From the NCBI RefSeq assembly GCF_007981265.1, contig NZ_CP034363.1, positions 4,092,001 through 4,156,000 on the forward strand: DNA of 64,000 nucleotides, given 5' to 3'. The notes beneath the pieces were generated by a model. The model ran no database searches and had not been told where the DNA came from. It saw only the letters and a list, made by a program, of their open reading frames with translations. The translations under genes and the position numbers were made by a program. Origin of the DNA: Pantoea sp. CCBC3-3-1 (GTDB taxonomy: Bacteria > Pseudomonadota > Gammaproteobacteria > Enterobacterales > Enterobacteriaceae). Below, piece after piece: positions 52,484 to 63,155 of the stretch. Within the stretch, counting starts at the first letter, position 1; each line of letters begins with the position of its first letter.

Positions 52484-52559
52484 TATCATCATCAATATCC
52501 TTGTAAATAGCGATTAATTAACGATTGCGCGACAGATCACAAAAAACAACAAACCAATC

Positions 52560-52573
52560 TGTAACCGGTTGCA
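52560..52573. promoter_or_regulatory. LacI-type operator of the PTS operon
   Basis: TGTAACCGGTTGCA, a 14-base palindrome (12 of 14 paired) with the CCGG centre typical of LacI/GalR operators, stands 47 bases upstream of the IIB ATG. It is the probable site at which the AscG-like protein represses the operon. Confidence 0.75.
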
Positions 52574-52620
52574 GAAGAGGGAAATGCTGAGTAAAAGTTA
52601 TTAAAAAAGAGGAGGTAATT

Positions 52621-52941
52621 ATGATTAAAATATTATTATGTTGCTCCGCAGGTATGTCTACCAGCATGGTTGTACAGAAAATGGAAAAAGCCGCACAGCA
52701 GCTGGCTGTGGAATCAAAAATTGATGCGGTCGGAATGGAAGAATTTACTGAAAAACTGTCCGATTATGATTGCTGTCTGTTAGGACCACAAATTAAATAT
52801 AAACTGGCTGATTTTAAAAAACATGCGGATGAGCTTAACAAGCCTGTCGCCGTGATTAATACAATGGATTACGGCATGCTCAATGGCGAAAAAATCCTTC
52901 GTGCTGCTATTTCACTGGTTGAGTCTCATAAGGGGGCTTAA
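52621..52941 (+). CDS. PTS lactose/cellobiose-type IIB protein
   Basis: A 106-residue cytoplasmic phosphocarrier of the Lac/Chb family. The phosphocysteine is in ILLCCSAGMSTSMVV (C7 or C8; the second by family position), followed by CLLGPQIKYKLADFK. It takes phosphate from IIA and passes it to the sugar bound by IIC. A strong AGGAGG ribosome site precedes it. Its stop overlaps the IIC start (TAATG). Confidence 0.9.
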   Translation: MIKILLCCSAGMSTSMVVQKMEKAAQQLAVESKIDAVGMEEFTEKLSDYDCCLLGPQIKYKLADFKKHADELNKPVAVINTMDYGMLNGEKILRAAISLVESHKGA

Positions 52942-54269
52942 TGAACACACTGGCGACTACGCTGTTTGGCGTGATTGAGAATCAAATCAGTCCGGTTGCG
53001 GCAAGGCTTTCATCACAGCGGCACGTGGTGGCAATCAAAGATGGTTTTATTGCTGCGATGCCCTTTCTGATTGTCGGCTCGTTTATGCTGCTTTTTTCCC
53101 ATCCGCCTTTTAGCGAGAAGAGCCAGTGGGGATTCGCACAATGGTGGTTAGGCATGGTTCGACAATATAACAGCCAGCTGATGATGCCCTATAACATGAC
53201 CATGGGCATTATGGCGGTTTATATTACCGGAACAATTGCCTATAACCTGGCACAAAGTTATAAAATGAACGGACTCATGGCGGCGTCACTGGCTCTAATG
53301 TCATTCCTGGTCGTTGCCGCCCCACAAAAGGATGGTGCGCTTTCGGTCAGTTCATTAGGCGGAGAAGGCATATTCACCGCTATTCTGATCGCGCTTTACT
53401 GCACGGAATTAATGCATTTCTTACAGAAATATAATATCGGTTTTAAATTACCTGAACAGGTGCCGCCAAAAATACGGCAATCTTTCGATCTGCTTATTCC
53501 GATCCTGCTGATTTTTTTAACGCTCTATCCTTTTAATCTGTTCCTTGAAAGCCATTTTGGGCTGCTGTTGCCACAAGCGATTATGGCAATGTTCGCTCCC
53601 ATTATCTCGGCGGCCGATTCCCTCCCCGCGGTGCTGATTGCCGTGCTGCTTTGCCACCTGCTCTGGTTTGCCGGTATTCATGGCGCAGCAATTGTTGGCG
53701 GCCTTCTGCAAGCGTTCTGGCTGAGCAATCTTGGCCTGAATCAGGAAGCGCTGAACGCGGGAGAAGCCATTCCTAAAGTGTTTATTGAACCGTTCTGGCA
53801 ATTTTTCATCGTAGTTGGCGGCTCGGGCGGAACCATGGGCCTGGTGCTGCTTTATCTGCGCAGCCGGTCTGCCCATTTACGCTCGATCGGGCGACTGGGG
53901 CTGGTGCCCAGCATGTTCAACATCAACGAACCGATTATCTTCGGTTCGCCGGTAGTGATGAATCCCCTGCTGTTTATTCCTTTTATTCTCACGCCGTTGA
54001 TCAACGCCGTTATCGCCTGGACGGCTACCCGCACCGACCTGGTTAACCACGTTATTTCGCTGGCTCCCTGGACTACGCCAGGTCCGATTGGCGCGGCCTG
54101 GTCGACAGGCTGGGACTGGCGGGCAATCGTGCTGGTGTTTCTGCTTATCGGATTGTCGACGCTGATTTATTACCCTTTCTTCAAAATGTACGAGCGCCAG
54201 CTGCTGGCTCAGGAAAACGAGCAGGAAGCCGCCATGTCGGAAGTGACACTGACCGAGGAGATGAAATGA
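52941..54269 (+). CDS. PTS cellobiose-type IIC permease
   Basis: A 442-residue membrane transporter of the Lac/Chb group (CelB/ChbC type). About ten hydrophobic segments are seen. The typical motifs WFAGIHGAAIVGGLLQAFWL (residues 239-258) and MFNINEPIIFGSPVVMNP (near 325) are present and hold the sugar-binding glutamate. It imports and phosphorylates a beta-glucoside, likely cellobiose or an aryl glucoside. It overlaps both neighbouring genes by one to four bases. Confidence 0.95.
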   Translation: MNTLATTLFGVIENQISPVAARLSSQRHVVAIKDGFIAAMPFLIVGSFMLLFSHPPFSEKSQWGFAQWWLGMVRQYNSQLMMPYNMTMGIMAVYITGTIAYNLAQSYKMNGLMAASLALMSFLVVAAPQKDGALSVSSLGGEGIFTAILIALYCTELMHFLQKYNIGFKLPEQVPPKIRQSFDLLIPILLIFLTLYPFNLFLESHFGLLLPQAIMAMFAPIISAADSLPAVLIAVLLCHLLWFAGIHGAAIVGGLLQAFWLSNLGLNQEALNAGEAIPKVFIEPFWQFFIVVGGSGGTMGLVLLYLRSRSAHLRSIGRLGLVPSMFNINEPIIFGSPVVMNPLLFIPFILTPLINAVIAWTATRTDLVNHVISLAPWTTPGPIGAAWSTGWDWRAIVLVFLLIGLSTLIYYPFFKMYERQLLAQENEQEAAMSEVTLTEEMK

Positions 54270-54610
54270 TGAGTGAGATGTCGGAAATGGAAAGCACCGT
54301 AATGGAACTGATTATCCATGCGGGAGAAGCCCGCTCTGCCTCAATGCAGGCGCTTCAGGCTGCGCGGCAGCACGACTGGTCAGAGGCGGAAAGCCTGCTG
54401 AAAAGCGCCAGTGAGGCTTCGCGTCAGGCACATAAAATCCAGACGGCGCTGATTGGTGCCGATGAGGGCTGCGGCAAAGTGCCGGTGAACCTGATTCTGG
54501 TTCACGCTCAGGATCACTTAATGAACGCCATGCTCTGCCGCGATTTAGTTGAAGAGTTAATCGTCCTGCATAAGGAGATTCAGGAAATCAGCAAAACGGC
54601 GACGCATTAA
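54266..54610 (+). CDS. PTS lactose/cellobiose-type IIA protein
   Basis: A 114-residue helical phosphocarrier. The active His is in LILVHAQDHLMNAM, the family signature (H-A-Q-D-H). The start is in the overlap ATGATG with the IIC stop; the second ATG is equally possible. It works with IIB and IIC of the same operon and receives phosphate from HPr. Confidence 0.9.
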   Translation: MMSEMSEMESTVMELIIHAGEARSASMQALQAARQHDWSEAESLLKSASEASRQAHKIQTALIGADEGCGKVPVNLILVHAQDHLMNAMLCRDLVEELIVLHKEIQEISKTATH

Positions 54611-54633
54611 TTCCCGCTACTCAATATCGTTAA

Positions 54634-56091
<1,458 letters not shown>

Positions 56092-56095
56092 CAAA

Positions 56096-56121
56096 CAGGC
56101 CCGGTTGCCAGACCGGGCCTG
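56096..56121. terminator. Hairpin between convergent genes
   Basis: CAGGCCCGGT and its complement (10-bp perfect stem) enclose a six-base loop just after the 6-phospho-beta-glucosidase stop. Only short T or A runs follow, but the place between two converging genes supports a bidirectional terminator. Confidence 0.6.
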
Positions 56122-56144
56122 ATAAAAACCTTACGGCCTGCACC

Positions 56145-56882
56145 TCAGTGCTGGCGTAAATCACTGAGAAAACGTTTAGCCCGCTCGTGCTGTGGATTGC
56201 TGAAGAAACGTTCCGGGCTGGCTTTCTCCAGGATTTTCCCCTGATCCATAAACCAAATGGTGTCAGCGACATCGCGCGCGAAGTTCATCTCATGCGTCAC
56301 GCACATCATGGTCATTCCTTCCTGCGCCAGTCCGCGCATGACGTTTAGCACTTCACCCACCATTTCCGGATCCAGCGCTGAAGTCGGCTCATCGAATAGC
56401 ATCACCGGCGGTTTCATCGCCAGCGCTCGCGCGATGGCTACCCGTTGCTGCTGTCCGCCAGAAAGCTGCGCCGGATAAGCATTGGCCTTGTGGGACAGCC
56501 CGACTCTTTCCAGCAGCTCACCGGCATGCAGGCGAGCCTGCGAGCGTTTGATGCCCAGTACTTTGACCGGCGACATCATAATGTTTTCCAACACCGATAC
56601 GTGTGGAAAAAGATTGAAGTTCTGAAAGACAAAGCCAATGCGCGTGCGCAGCTGATTAAGCCGCGTACTGCTGCCATGGATATCCGTGCCATCAAACAGA
56701 ATCTGGCCTTTCTCAATGGGTTCAAGCCGGTTAACCGTGCGGATCAGCGTCGATTTACCTGAACCGGACGGGCCGCAAACCACCACCACTTCGCCACTTT
56801 TTATTTCCGCGCTCAGGTCGGTCAGCGCCTGATATTCGCCATACCATTTGTTGACCTGGTTAAACAAAATCATCGGTCTCAT
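56145..56882 (-). CDS. Polar amino-acid ABC transporter ATP-binding protein
   Basis: A 245-residue ABC ATPase of the GlnQ/HisP group. Walker [19 protein letters not shown] at residues 36-53, signature [16 protein letters not shown], Walker [20 protein letters not shown] and the H-loop [14 protein letters not shown] are all present. It drives the two permeases encoded just upstream. No substrate-binding protein gene is in sight; the system may share one or have it elsewhere. Confidence 0.95.
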   Translation of the reverse strand: MRPMILFNQVNKWYGEYQALTDLSAEIKSGEVVVVCGPSGSGKSTLIRTVNRLEPIEKGQILFDGTDIHGSSTRLNQLRTRIGFVFQNFNLFPHVSVLENIMMSPVKVLGIKRSQARLHAGELLERVGLSHKANAYPAQLSGGQQQRVAIARALAMKPPVMLFDEPTSALDPEMVGEVLNVMRGLAQEGMTMMCVTHEMNFARDVADTIWFMDQGKILEKASPERFFSNPQHERAKRFLSDLRQH

Positions 56883-56893
56883 GTCGGTTCCTT

Positions 56894-57646
56894 TTACGGC
56901 TGGGCTCTGGAGAGTTGCAGGGCTTTTGCCACCTGCTCTGCCTGCGGATCGGTGTTTTTACGCCTGCGCGCGATACGCGCTTCGAGTTTATTCGCCAACC
57001 AGGTCAGGCTGAAACAGATGATGTAATAACCCAGCACAACGATGAAAAAGACCTGGAACGGTTTGGTCAGCAGCTGGTTATTGACCTGGTTGGCGGCAAA
57101 GGTCAGTTCCGGTACGTTAATCACATAGCCCAGCGTGCTGTCTTTAATAATCGAGACCAGCTGGCTAACGAGGCTCGGCAAGGTGTTGTAGAGCGCCTGG
57201 GGCAATACCACCAGCCGCAGCGTTTTCAGATAGCTCATCCCTAACGCGCGTGAAGCCTCGTACTGGCCGCCAGGTAGCGCCTGAATGCCACCGCGTACGA
57301 TCTCAGCGATATAGGCACTTTCATAAATCACCAGCGTGCAGAGCATGGTGGCAAACCCGCTGATGTTATGGCCAATTAACAGCGGGACGCAGAAATAGGT
57401 CCAAAAGACCACCATCAGCAGCGGAATGCCGCGCAGCACATAGACCCAGCCTGCCGCAGGCCAGCGCAGCAGACGAAACGGAGAAATACGTGCCAGCCCC
57501 AGCAGGACACCAAGGGGGAAAGCCAGCAGCACCGCGAGCAGCGAAATCAGCAAGGTACAGAGAACGCCGCCCAACGGACCGTTTGGATATTGCCCCATCA
57601 AAAACAGCATGCCGTTATCATGCACAATCGTGAAGATATCAATCAT
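56894..57646 (-). CDS. Polar amino-acid ABC transporter permease
   Basis: A 250-residue inner membrane permease of the His/Glu/Gln group with about five membrane helices. The EAA loop [22 protein letters not shown] near residue 150 contacts the ATPase; [18 protein letters not shown] precedes it. I use the ATG at 57646 with GAGGTGATC before it. It is four bases downstream of the partner permease stop. Confidence 0.9.
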   Translation of the reverse strand: MIDIFTIVHDNGMLFLMGQYPNGPLGGVLCTLLISLLAVLLAFPLGVLLGLARISPFRLLRWPAAGWVYVLRGIPLLMVVFWTYFCVPLLIGHNISGFATMLCTLVIYESAYIAEIVRGGIQALPGGQYEASRALGMSYLKTLRLVVLPQALYNTLPSLVSQLVSIIKDSTLGYVINVPELTFAANQVNNQLLTKPFQVFFIVVLGYYIICFSLTWLANKLEARIARRRKNTDPQAEQVAKALQLSRAQP

Positions 57647-57650
57647 CAGA

Positions 57651-58346
57651 TCACCTCGCGGTTGCGCGCTGGAAACGACGAGCCAGCATCGCACCCGCGC
57701 CCATCAGCAGCAGAGAGAAGAACAGATAGCCAACTGACGCCACCAGATAAGATTCAAAAGTACGGAACGTCTGATTTTCGATATCGCGGGTCACATAAGT
57801 GAGTTCTGCCACGCCAATCACCATCGCCAGGCTGGTATTTTTGAACAACAGCACCGTGTGATTAAGTAAAGAAGGCAAAGCGTTACGGATGCCCTGCGGC
57901 AGAATAACCAGGATCATTGAGCGCACATAGCTCATCCCCAGCGCTCTTGCTGCTTCGCTCTGCCCTTCAGGAATGGCGCGCAGACCGCTACGAATGTCCT
58001 CTGAAAAATAGGCGGCCTGACACAAACCAAGCGCAAACATTGAGAAGAGGAATTCAGCGTTAAAATCGTTAATCCACATCTGTACCGATTCCGGCAACAG
58101 CGTAGGGATCGCGAAATACCACATCATTAGCTGGATCAGCGTCGGCACGTTGCGGTGATATGAAACATATGCCGCCACCAGAAACACGGCCAGACGTTGA
58201 TGAGATAAGCGGATGACTACCAGCAGTAAAGCAATCGTCATTGCCAGCAGCCAGGAACCTAACGCCAGTTTGAGCGTGGTTAGCGTCCCCGCCATAATCA
58301 TCTGTCCAAACTGGCCGGCTATGACGGCACCGAAATCAAGTGTCAT
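57651..58346 (-). CDS. Polar amino-acid ABC transporter permease
   Basis: A 231-residue permease, partner of the downstream one. It has the EAA loop EAARALGMSYVRSMILVILPQG near residue 130 and YFSEDIRSGLRAIPEGQ before it, with five membrane helices. Both permeases together form the heteromeric channel. AAAGAGG precedes the ATG. It follows the SDR gene in the same direction at 21 bases, so one operon from SDR to ATPase is likely. Confidence 0.9.
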   Translation of the reverse strand: MTLDFGAVIAGQFGQMIMAGTLTTLKLALGSWLLAMTIALLLVVIRLSHQRLAVFLVAAYVSYHRNVPTLIQLMMWYFAIPTLLPESVQMWINDFNAEFLFSMFALGLCQAAYFSEDIRSGLRAIPEGQSEAARALGMSYVRSMILVILPQGIRNALPSLLNHTVLLFKNTSLAMVIGVAELTYVTRDIENQTFRTFESYLVASVGYLFFSLLLMGAGAMLARRFQRATAR

Positions 58347-58367
58347 CCTCTTTCCCCTTTCAAGCCG

Positions 58368-59120
58368 TTATTCGGCACGGTCGCCGGGCCGCAGGGTAGA
58401 AAGTCCCCCCGGCACCTGAAGCGTTGGCGTGATTTCAATATTGCCGATGTTAACGGCAACTGGCGCAGAGAGCGCAAAGGCCACGCAGTCGGCGATATCT
58501 TTCGCCTGCGGCAGCTCAAAGCCATCAATAAAGCGGCGGCGGCCCTCTTCCCGATCGCCCATTACATTGCCGAAAATATCCGTCGCGACGCGTCCCGGAC
58601 AGATTTCGGTAATGCGTACGCGTTTGCCAAAACAATCGACGCGCAGCTGACGAGAGAGTGCATGCACGCCCGCTTTGGTGGCGTGATAAATTGAATTGCC
58701 GTTGAAGTTATAGATGGCGGCAATGGAAGTAATGTTGATGACGTGGCCACAGTCACGCGCCATCATCCCCGGCACCAGCAGACGACAAAGGTGCAGCACG
58801 GCGCGCAAATTAACATCTACCTGAGTATCGATCGCTTCTTCATCCGCATCCAAAATGGAACCGGGGCGGGAAACGCCCGCGTTATTCACCAGGATATCCA
58901 CGTCGATCTCTTTGCAAAGACGGGTTAACGCATCCAAATCGCCGACGTCAATCGCATGCGGAATGCAACCGGTGCGGGCGGCCAGTGCTAACAGCTGTTC
59001 TTCACGTCTGGCGACGGCGTGAACGGTAATTCCTTCCTGGCACAGGCGCTCAACAATTGCTTCTCCCATACCCGCTGACGCCCCGGTAACTAGTGCAGTC
59101 TTGTAATCTGAAAATGGCAT
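58368..59120 (-). CDS. Short-chain dehydrogenase/reductase
   Basis: A 250-residue NAD(P)-dependent SDR. The cofactor site is ALVTGASAGMGEAIVERL, the NNAG motif is in ILVNNAGVSRPGS, the catalytic Ser in INITSIAAIYN and the Tyr-Lys pair in YHATKAG. The sequence is like the NADP-dependent 3-hydroxy acid dehydrogenase (YdfG) group. Its link with an amino-acid importer and PxpA suggests an amino-acid or hydroxy-acid substrate, an inference only. Confidence 0.85.
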   Translation of the reverse strand: MPFSDYKTALVTGASAGMGEAIVERLCQEGITVHAVARREEQLLALAARTGCIPHAIDVGDLDALTRLCKEIDVDILVNNAGVSRPGSILDADEEAIDTQVDVNLRAVLHLCRLLVPGMMARDCGHVINITSIAAIYNFNGNSIYHATKAGVHALSRQLRVDCFGKRVRITEICPGRVATDIFGNVMGDREEGRRRFIDGFELPQAKDIADCVAFALSAPVAVNIGNIEITPTLQVPGGLSTLRPGDRAE

Positions 59121-59234
59121 TTCGCCTCTCCTGTAAACACATCGGCGGCTACGGCCGAAAATCGGTTAACTGACTCTATCAACTCACTCCTCGCCCGGTA
59201 TAAGACATAAACGGTTTGAGGCAATAAGGGGGGC

Positions 59235-60011
59235 TTATAACAGTGCCGACTGCCTCGAAGGCGGGAGCAGAGCGATACCCAATTCTTCACAAATTTCCCG
59301 CAGCGTATGCACCATGGCGATGGATTCGGGCGTGTCACCATGCACCAGAATCGAGGTGGCGCTAACTGAAAGCGTCTCGCCATCAATGCTTTGCACCGTC
59401 CCCTGCGTAAGCAGCTGGCGAACCCGTGCACGAACCTGCTGCTGGTCATGGATTACCGCGCCTGGCTTCGCCCGACTGACCAGTAGCCCACTGTTTTCAT
59501 AAGCACGATCGGCCAGAAAAGTACAAATTACCGGCAGCGCGAGCTCACGGGCCACCCGCTCAACGGCATTCCCCGCCATCGTGCTGATAATCAGATGGGG
59601 ATTGAACGCTTTTACCGCCTGCAACAGCACCCGCGCCAGCGCTTCATCTTCTGACACCTTATTGCCCAGCGCGCCGTGAAAACTCATATGCGTCAGCGGA
59701 TAGCCAGCGGCTGTCGCAAAGGCGGAGAGCGCACCCAGCTGATAAGTGACGTAATGCGCCATGACCTCCGCTTCGATCTGCATCTGACGACGGCCAAAGC
59801 CCAGCAGGTCGGGAAAACCGACGTGCGCGCCAAGATCCACGCCGTAGCGCTTCGCCATCGCCACCGTTTTTGCCATAATCACTGCGTCGCCAGCATGAAA
59901 ACCGCAGGCGACGTTAGCGGAGGTGATCAGCGGCATTAAATTCGCATCATCGGCGATAACGTAATCGCCAAAACCCTCGCCGATGTCGGCATTTAAATCG
60001 ATATAGTTCAA
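59235..60011 (-). CDS. pxpA: 5-oxoprolinase subunit A (LamB/YcsF family)
   Basis: A 258-residue LamB/YcsF-family protein. The family signature NADIGEGFGDYVIADDANLMPL at residues 8-29 and NVACGFHAGDAVIMAKTVAMAK near 34 is plain. With PxpB and PxpC it forms the ATP-driven 5-oxoprolinase. PxpC is at the right edge of the window. Its start overlaps the biotin-carrier gene stop by four bases, an order known from oxoprolinase/biotin clusters. Confidence 0.9.
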   Translation of the reverse strand: MNYIDLNADIGEGFGDYVIADDANLMPLITSANVACGFHAGDAVIMAKTVAMAKRYGVDLGAHVGFPDLLGFGRRQMQIEAEVMAHYVTYQLGALSAFATAAGYPLTHMSFHGALGNKVSEDEALARVLLQAVKAFNPHLIISTMAGNAVERVARELALPVICTFLADRAYENSGLLVSRAKPGAVIHDQQQVRARVRQLLTQGTVQSIDGETLSVSATSILVHGDTPESIAMVHTLREICEELGIALLPPSRQSALL

Positions 60012-60436
60012 ACTGTTATCTCCGAGTCGCGCAGAACAAATATCTCCGTACCGTACTCAACCACCTCGCCCTGCTGCACCTGAATTGCGGTGATGACGCC
60101 GCCGACAGGACTGCGCAGCGGCAGATAAACGGCCCCCACTTTCAACATGCCTAACAGTGCGGACTTTTCGACTGCGTCGCCCGTTTTTGTCAGCGGCAGG
60201 CCATTGAGCGGATGCTGAAGCAGGACAATGCCAGGCATCGGTGCCGACAGGGAGACCGGCGGCACATCGGGCGTTGTTTGCACAAGGTTGTCCGGCATCA
60301 AAGGCCTGAATTGCGGCGCGCACTTTATTCTTACTCGCCAGGCGCTGCCGTTAAGTTCGATACTGTCCAGGTTAGACGCACGCATTTTTTGTGCGATCTG
60401 CCGCAGTTCCGCCAACGCTAATGCCCTGTTTTCCAT
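60008..60436 (-). CDS. Biotin carboxyl carrier-like protein (AccB-like)
   Basis: A 142-residue protein with a C-terminal biotinyl/lipoyl domain. The lysine to be modified is in GMLKVGAVYLPLRSPVGG, where MLK stands for the usual MKM. The N-terminal 60 residues are helical with a short beta part, as in AccB. I use the ATG at 60436 (MENRALALAEL) with AGGATAATT before it. Such small carrier proteins accompany LamB/YcsF and KipI/KipA-type genes. The biotin carboxylase is not in the window. Confidence 0.8.
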   Translation of the reverse strand: MENRALALAELRQIAQKMRASNLDSIELNGSAWRVRIKCAPQFRPLMPDNLVQTTPDVPPVSLSAPMPGIVLLQHPLNGLPLTKTGDAVEKSALLGMLKVGAVYLPLRSPVGGVITAIQVQQGEVVEYGTEIFVLRDSEITV

Positions 60437-60623
60437 AATTATCCTGTCGAAAAGGCGTGTGCCGCGCACGGTCATCTTTCTGCCGTTGATAAGAGGTTGC
60501 CCCACCGAAAGGCGGCGGCAAGACGGCCCGCTGCGTCCTGAAGCAGAGGGATACGGACACTCTAGCGCGCCGTCTTTACCGCCAGGTAAGAGGGTTTCGC
60601 TTTGCGGAGATAAGGTCGGCTTA

Positions 60624-61547
60624 TCACCCAACCAGCGTTAACGGCCGGTTATCTGTGGTGCGGTTAGCCATTAAAGCCAGCAGGATCCCTTTTACCGCCT
60701 CAGCCGGCTGCGAGAGCGGGAGATGATCGGACATACAGAACGACAGCGACACCTTGAGCTCCGGTTGGGCAATTTTCGCCATCCAGCCATCGGCGGCTTT
60801 CAGCATTGCCCGTGCCGCAGATTCCGGCATTATCGTGCAGCCGAGACCCGCCGCCAGCGCGGCATTCAGCGTGGTTTGCGATTCGATTTCGCATTTCACG
60901 CGGTAGGCCAGACCTTCATGAATAAACGCGTCGTCAATGGCTTTACGCATGCTGTTATAAATACGCGGCAGGAACAGATCGTAACGGGCGACGCTGGCCA
61001 GCGTGACGGTTTTAGTCGGTTTCGCCAGGCTGTGCGGGCAAACAAACCATAGCTCCTCTTTCATCAGCGGCATAAAGCGCAGGCCATGGATTTCGCGATT
61101 GCCATAAATCACCGCCATATCCATACGCCCATTCATAATCAGTTCGCTGAGCGTTGTGCCGAAGTTTTCATTGAAGTAGAGGACGATGCCAGGATATTGA
61201 CGATGGACTTCCTCCATCAACGGCAGTGCCAGCTGCTGAGCGGCGGTGCCGGGCGCAAGGCCCACCGAGACGCTGCCAGAAAGCATCTGGCCCGAACCAT
61301 CGATAGCGCTCTGGGCCTGATCGCACTGGCGCAAAATCGCCTGCGCGTGGGTATAAAGAATTTTGCCTGCTTCCGTCGGCGTGACGCCGCGCTTAGTGCG
61401 TATCAACAACTGCTGATTCACCTCGCCTTCCAGCGTGGCTAATTGCTGACTCAAGGCGGGCTGGGCGATATGCAAAATATCGGCGGCCTTGGTCAGGCTG
61501 CCAACGTCTACGATCTTAATGAAGTATTTCAACCGTCGCAGGTTCAT
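60624..61547 (-). CDS. LysR-family regulator, Nac-like
   Basis: A 307-residue LysR protein close to the nitrogen assimilation control protein Nac: MNLRRLKYFIKIVDVGSLTK, AQPALSQQLATLEGE and IRTKRGVTPTEAGKILYTHA are nearly those of Nac. The effector part from residue 90 is more diverged. The ATG at 61547 has GAGGAGTGG before it. It lies beside the biotin-carrier and PxpA genes it may control. Whether it is Nac itself or a paralogue cannot be decided without the host genome; paralogue is more likely from the diverged second half. Confidence 0.85.
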   Translation of the reverse strand: MNLRRLKYFIKIVDVGSLTKAADILHIAQPALSQQLATLEGEVNQQLLIRTKRGVTPTEAGKILYTHAQAILRQCDQAQSAIDGSGQMLSGSVSVGLAPGTAAQQLALPLMEEVHRQYPGIVLYFNENFGTTLSELIMNGRMDMAVIYGNREIHGLRFMPLMKEELWFVCPHSLAKPTKTVTLASVARYDLFLPRIYNSMRKAIDDAFIHEGLAYRVKCEIESQTTLNAALAAGLGCTIMPESAARAMLKAADGWMAKIAQPELKVSLSFCMSDHLPLSQPAEAVKGILLALMANRTTDNRPLTLVG

Positions 61548-61702
61548 AGCCACTCCTCATAACGCGGGTCGTAGCTGATATAAGCAATATCGATGCCAGT
61601 CACGGCAAAGAGCGTAATACTGGCGCTGTACGGACGTTTAGCGGTGAAAAGATACGCGCCGTGTCCGGGCGCAGGGTCGGTAAATGCACTGATAAAGCGC
61701 AT
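61544..61702 (-). CDS. Possible 52-residue protein overlapping the regulator start
   Basis: An open frame that ends TATGA over the LysR start, so translation could be coupled. The predicted peptide (MRFISAFTDPAPGHGAYLF at its start) resembles nothing known to me. Its ribosome site is weak. It may be a leader peptide, a gene remnant or chance. Confidence 0.25.
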   Translation of the reverse strand: MRFISAFTDPAPGHGAYLFTAKRPYSASITLFAVTGIDIAYISYDPRYEEWL

Positions 61703-61881
61703 TCACAGGGGCAAACACCGCTGAACCATCGTTTTGCGTTATGTCACCACAACAAAGCGCTATTAACGCCGCCTGACTTTTCCTCAGTACCCTTCTTCTG
61801 ACCTTCATCTATCCGCCTGTAGCTATGCAAAACCGCTGTTATGCAGCGAGCTGGCTACCCTGAATCTGGGATCTCCGCACC

Positions 61882-63087
61882 ATGCCTGATATTGCCAATC
61901 GCTTAACGAACGTCGCCATTTCTGCTTCCGTAGCCATGACCCAGAAAGCCCGAGAACTGAGTGCCGAAGGCGTGCACGTCGTCACGCTTTCCACCGGCGA
62001 ACCGGATTTCCCCACGCCTGACCATGCTATCGCGGCGGCCCATGCGGCAGCGCTGGCGGGCGACACGCGCTATCCACCCGTTGACGGCACGCCAGCCTTG
62101 CGGGCGGCAATTCAACGGAAATTCAGGCGGGACAATCATCTGGATTATCCGCTCAGCCAGATCCTGACGGCTGGCGGTGCCAAACAGATTATTTTCAACG
62201 CAATGATGGCAACGATTAATACGGGTGATGAGGTCATTATTCCCTCCCCTTCCTGGATCAGCTATGCCGACATCGTCAAATTCGCCGGCGGCGTGCCGGT
62301 TCCGGTTGCCTGCTTACAGGAAAATGGCTTCAAGCCCCGGCCGGACGATCTGCAAGCAGCCATTACGCCACGCACTAAGTGGCTGCTGCTGAATTATCCG
62401 GGCAACCCAACCGGTGCGGTCGCTACCCGCGCAGAGCTGCTGGCGATAGCGAAGCTGATGCTGCATCACCCGGATATCTGGATTATGACTGACGATATTT
62501 ATGAACATCTGATCTACGACGATGCGACGTTTTATACGCTGGCAGAGGTTGAACCTCGTTTGCTGGATCGCGTGCTGACGGTAAATGGCATCTCCAAAGC
62601 CTGGGCCATGACCGGCTGGCGGCTGGGGTTTTGTGGTGGCCCGGAGCCGCTGATCAAAGCGATGAGTAATGTGAATACCCAGAACAGCGGCGGCATCTCG
62701 ACGCTAACGCAGGCGGCAGCCGTAGCGGTACTGGACGGTCCGCAGGAACTTTTAAAAGAGCGGGCCGCTATTTATCGCCAGCGCCGTGATTATGTTCTTG
62801 AGCGTCTGACCTCGGTGGATGGCCTGCTCTGCCACAGGCCACAAGGTGCTTTCTACCTCTTCGTGAATATCGCCGCGTTTACCGGTAAAACAACCGCGGG
62901 CGGTCGGAAGATCGGTAACGATACGGACTTTGTCATGGCGCTACTGGAGGAGCAACAGGTAGTCACCGTTCAGGGGGCGGCTTACGGTATGAGTCCTTTC
63001 TTCCGCCTGTCGTACGCGACAAGTCTCGATATATTGCAGGAAGGTTGTAACCGTATCGCGGCTTTTTGCCAGGGGATGCGGGATTAG
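61882..63087 (+). CDS. PLP-dependent aminotransferase, class I
   Basis: A 401-residue fold-type I aminotransferase of the aspartate/aromatic group. Visible: LSTGEPDFPTP near residue 38, YPPVDGTPALRAAI near 65, NYPGNPTGAV near 172, DDIYEHLIYD near 207, the PLP lysine in VNGISKAWAMTGWRLG near 240 and a late FFRLSYATS with the carboxylate-binding Arg. It is divergent from the Nac-like regulator with 180 bases between. It likely works on an amino acid imported by the nearby ABC system. Confidence 0.9.
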   Translation: MPDIANRLTNVAISASVAMTQKARELSAEGVHVVTLSTGEPDFPTPDHAIAAAHAAALAGDTRYPPVDGTPALRAAIQRKFRRDNHLDYPLSQILTAGGAKQIIFNAMMATINTGDEVIIPSPSWISYADIVKFAGGVPVPVACLQENGFKPRPDDLQAAITPRTKWLLLNYPGNPTGAVATRAELLAIAKLMLHHPDIWIMTDDIYEHLIYDDATFYTLAEVEPRLLDRVLTVNGISKAWAMTGWRLGFCGGPEPLIKAMSNVNTQNSGGISTLTQAAAVAVLDGPQELLKERAAIYRQRRDYVLERLTSVDGLLCHRPQGAFYLFVNIAAFTGKTTAGGRKIGNDTDFVMALLEEQQVVTVQGAAYGMSPFFRLSYATSLDILQEGCNRIAAFCQGMRD

Positions 63088-63155
63088 AACGTAGAAGCAT
63101 GTGATGATTCGGCACCTGACGGTGCCGAGCTCGGGAGAGGACGGATTCAGGTTTA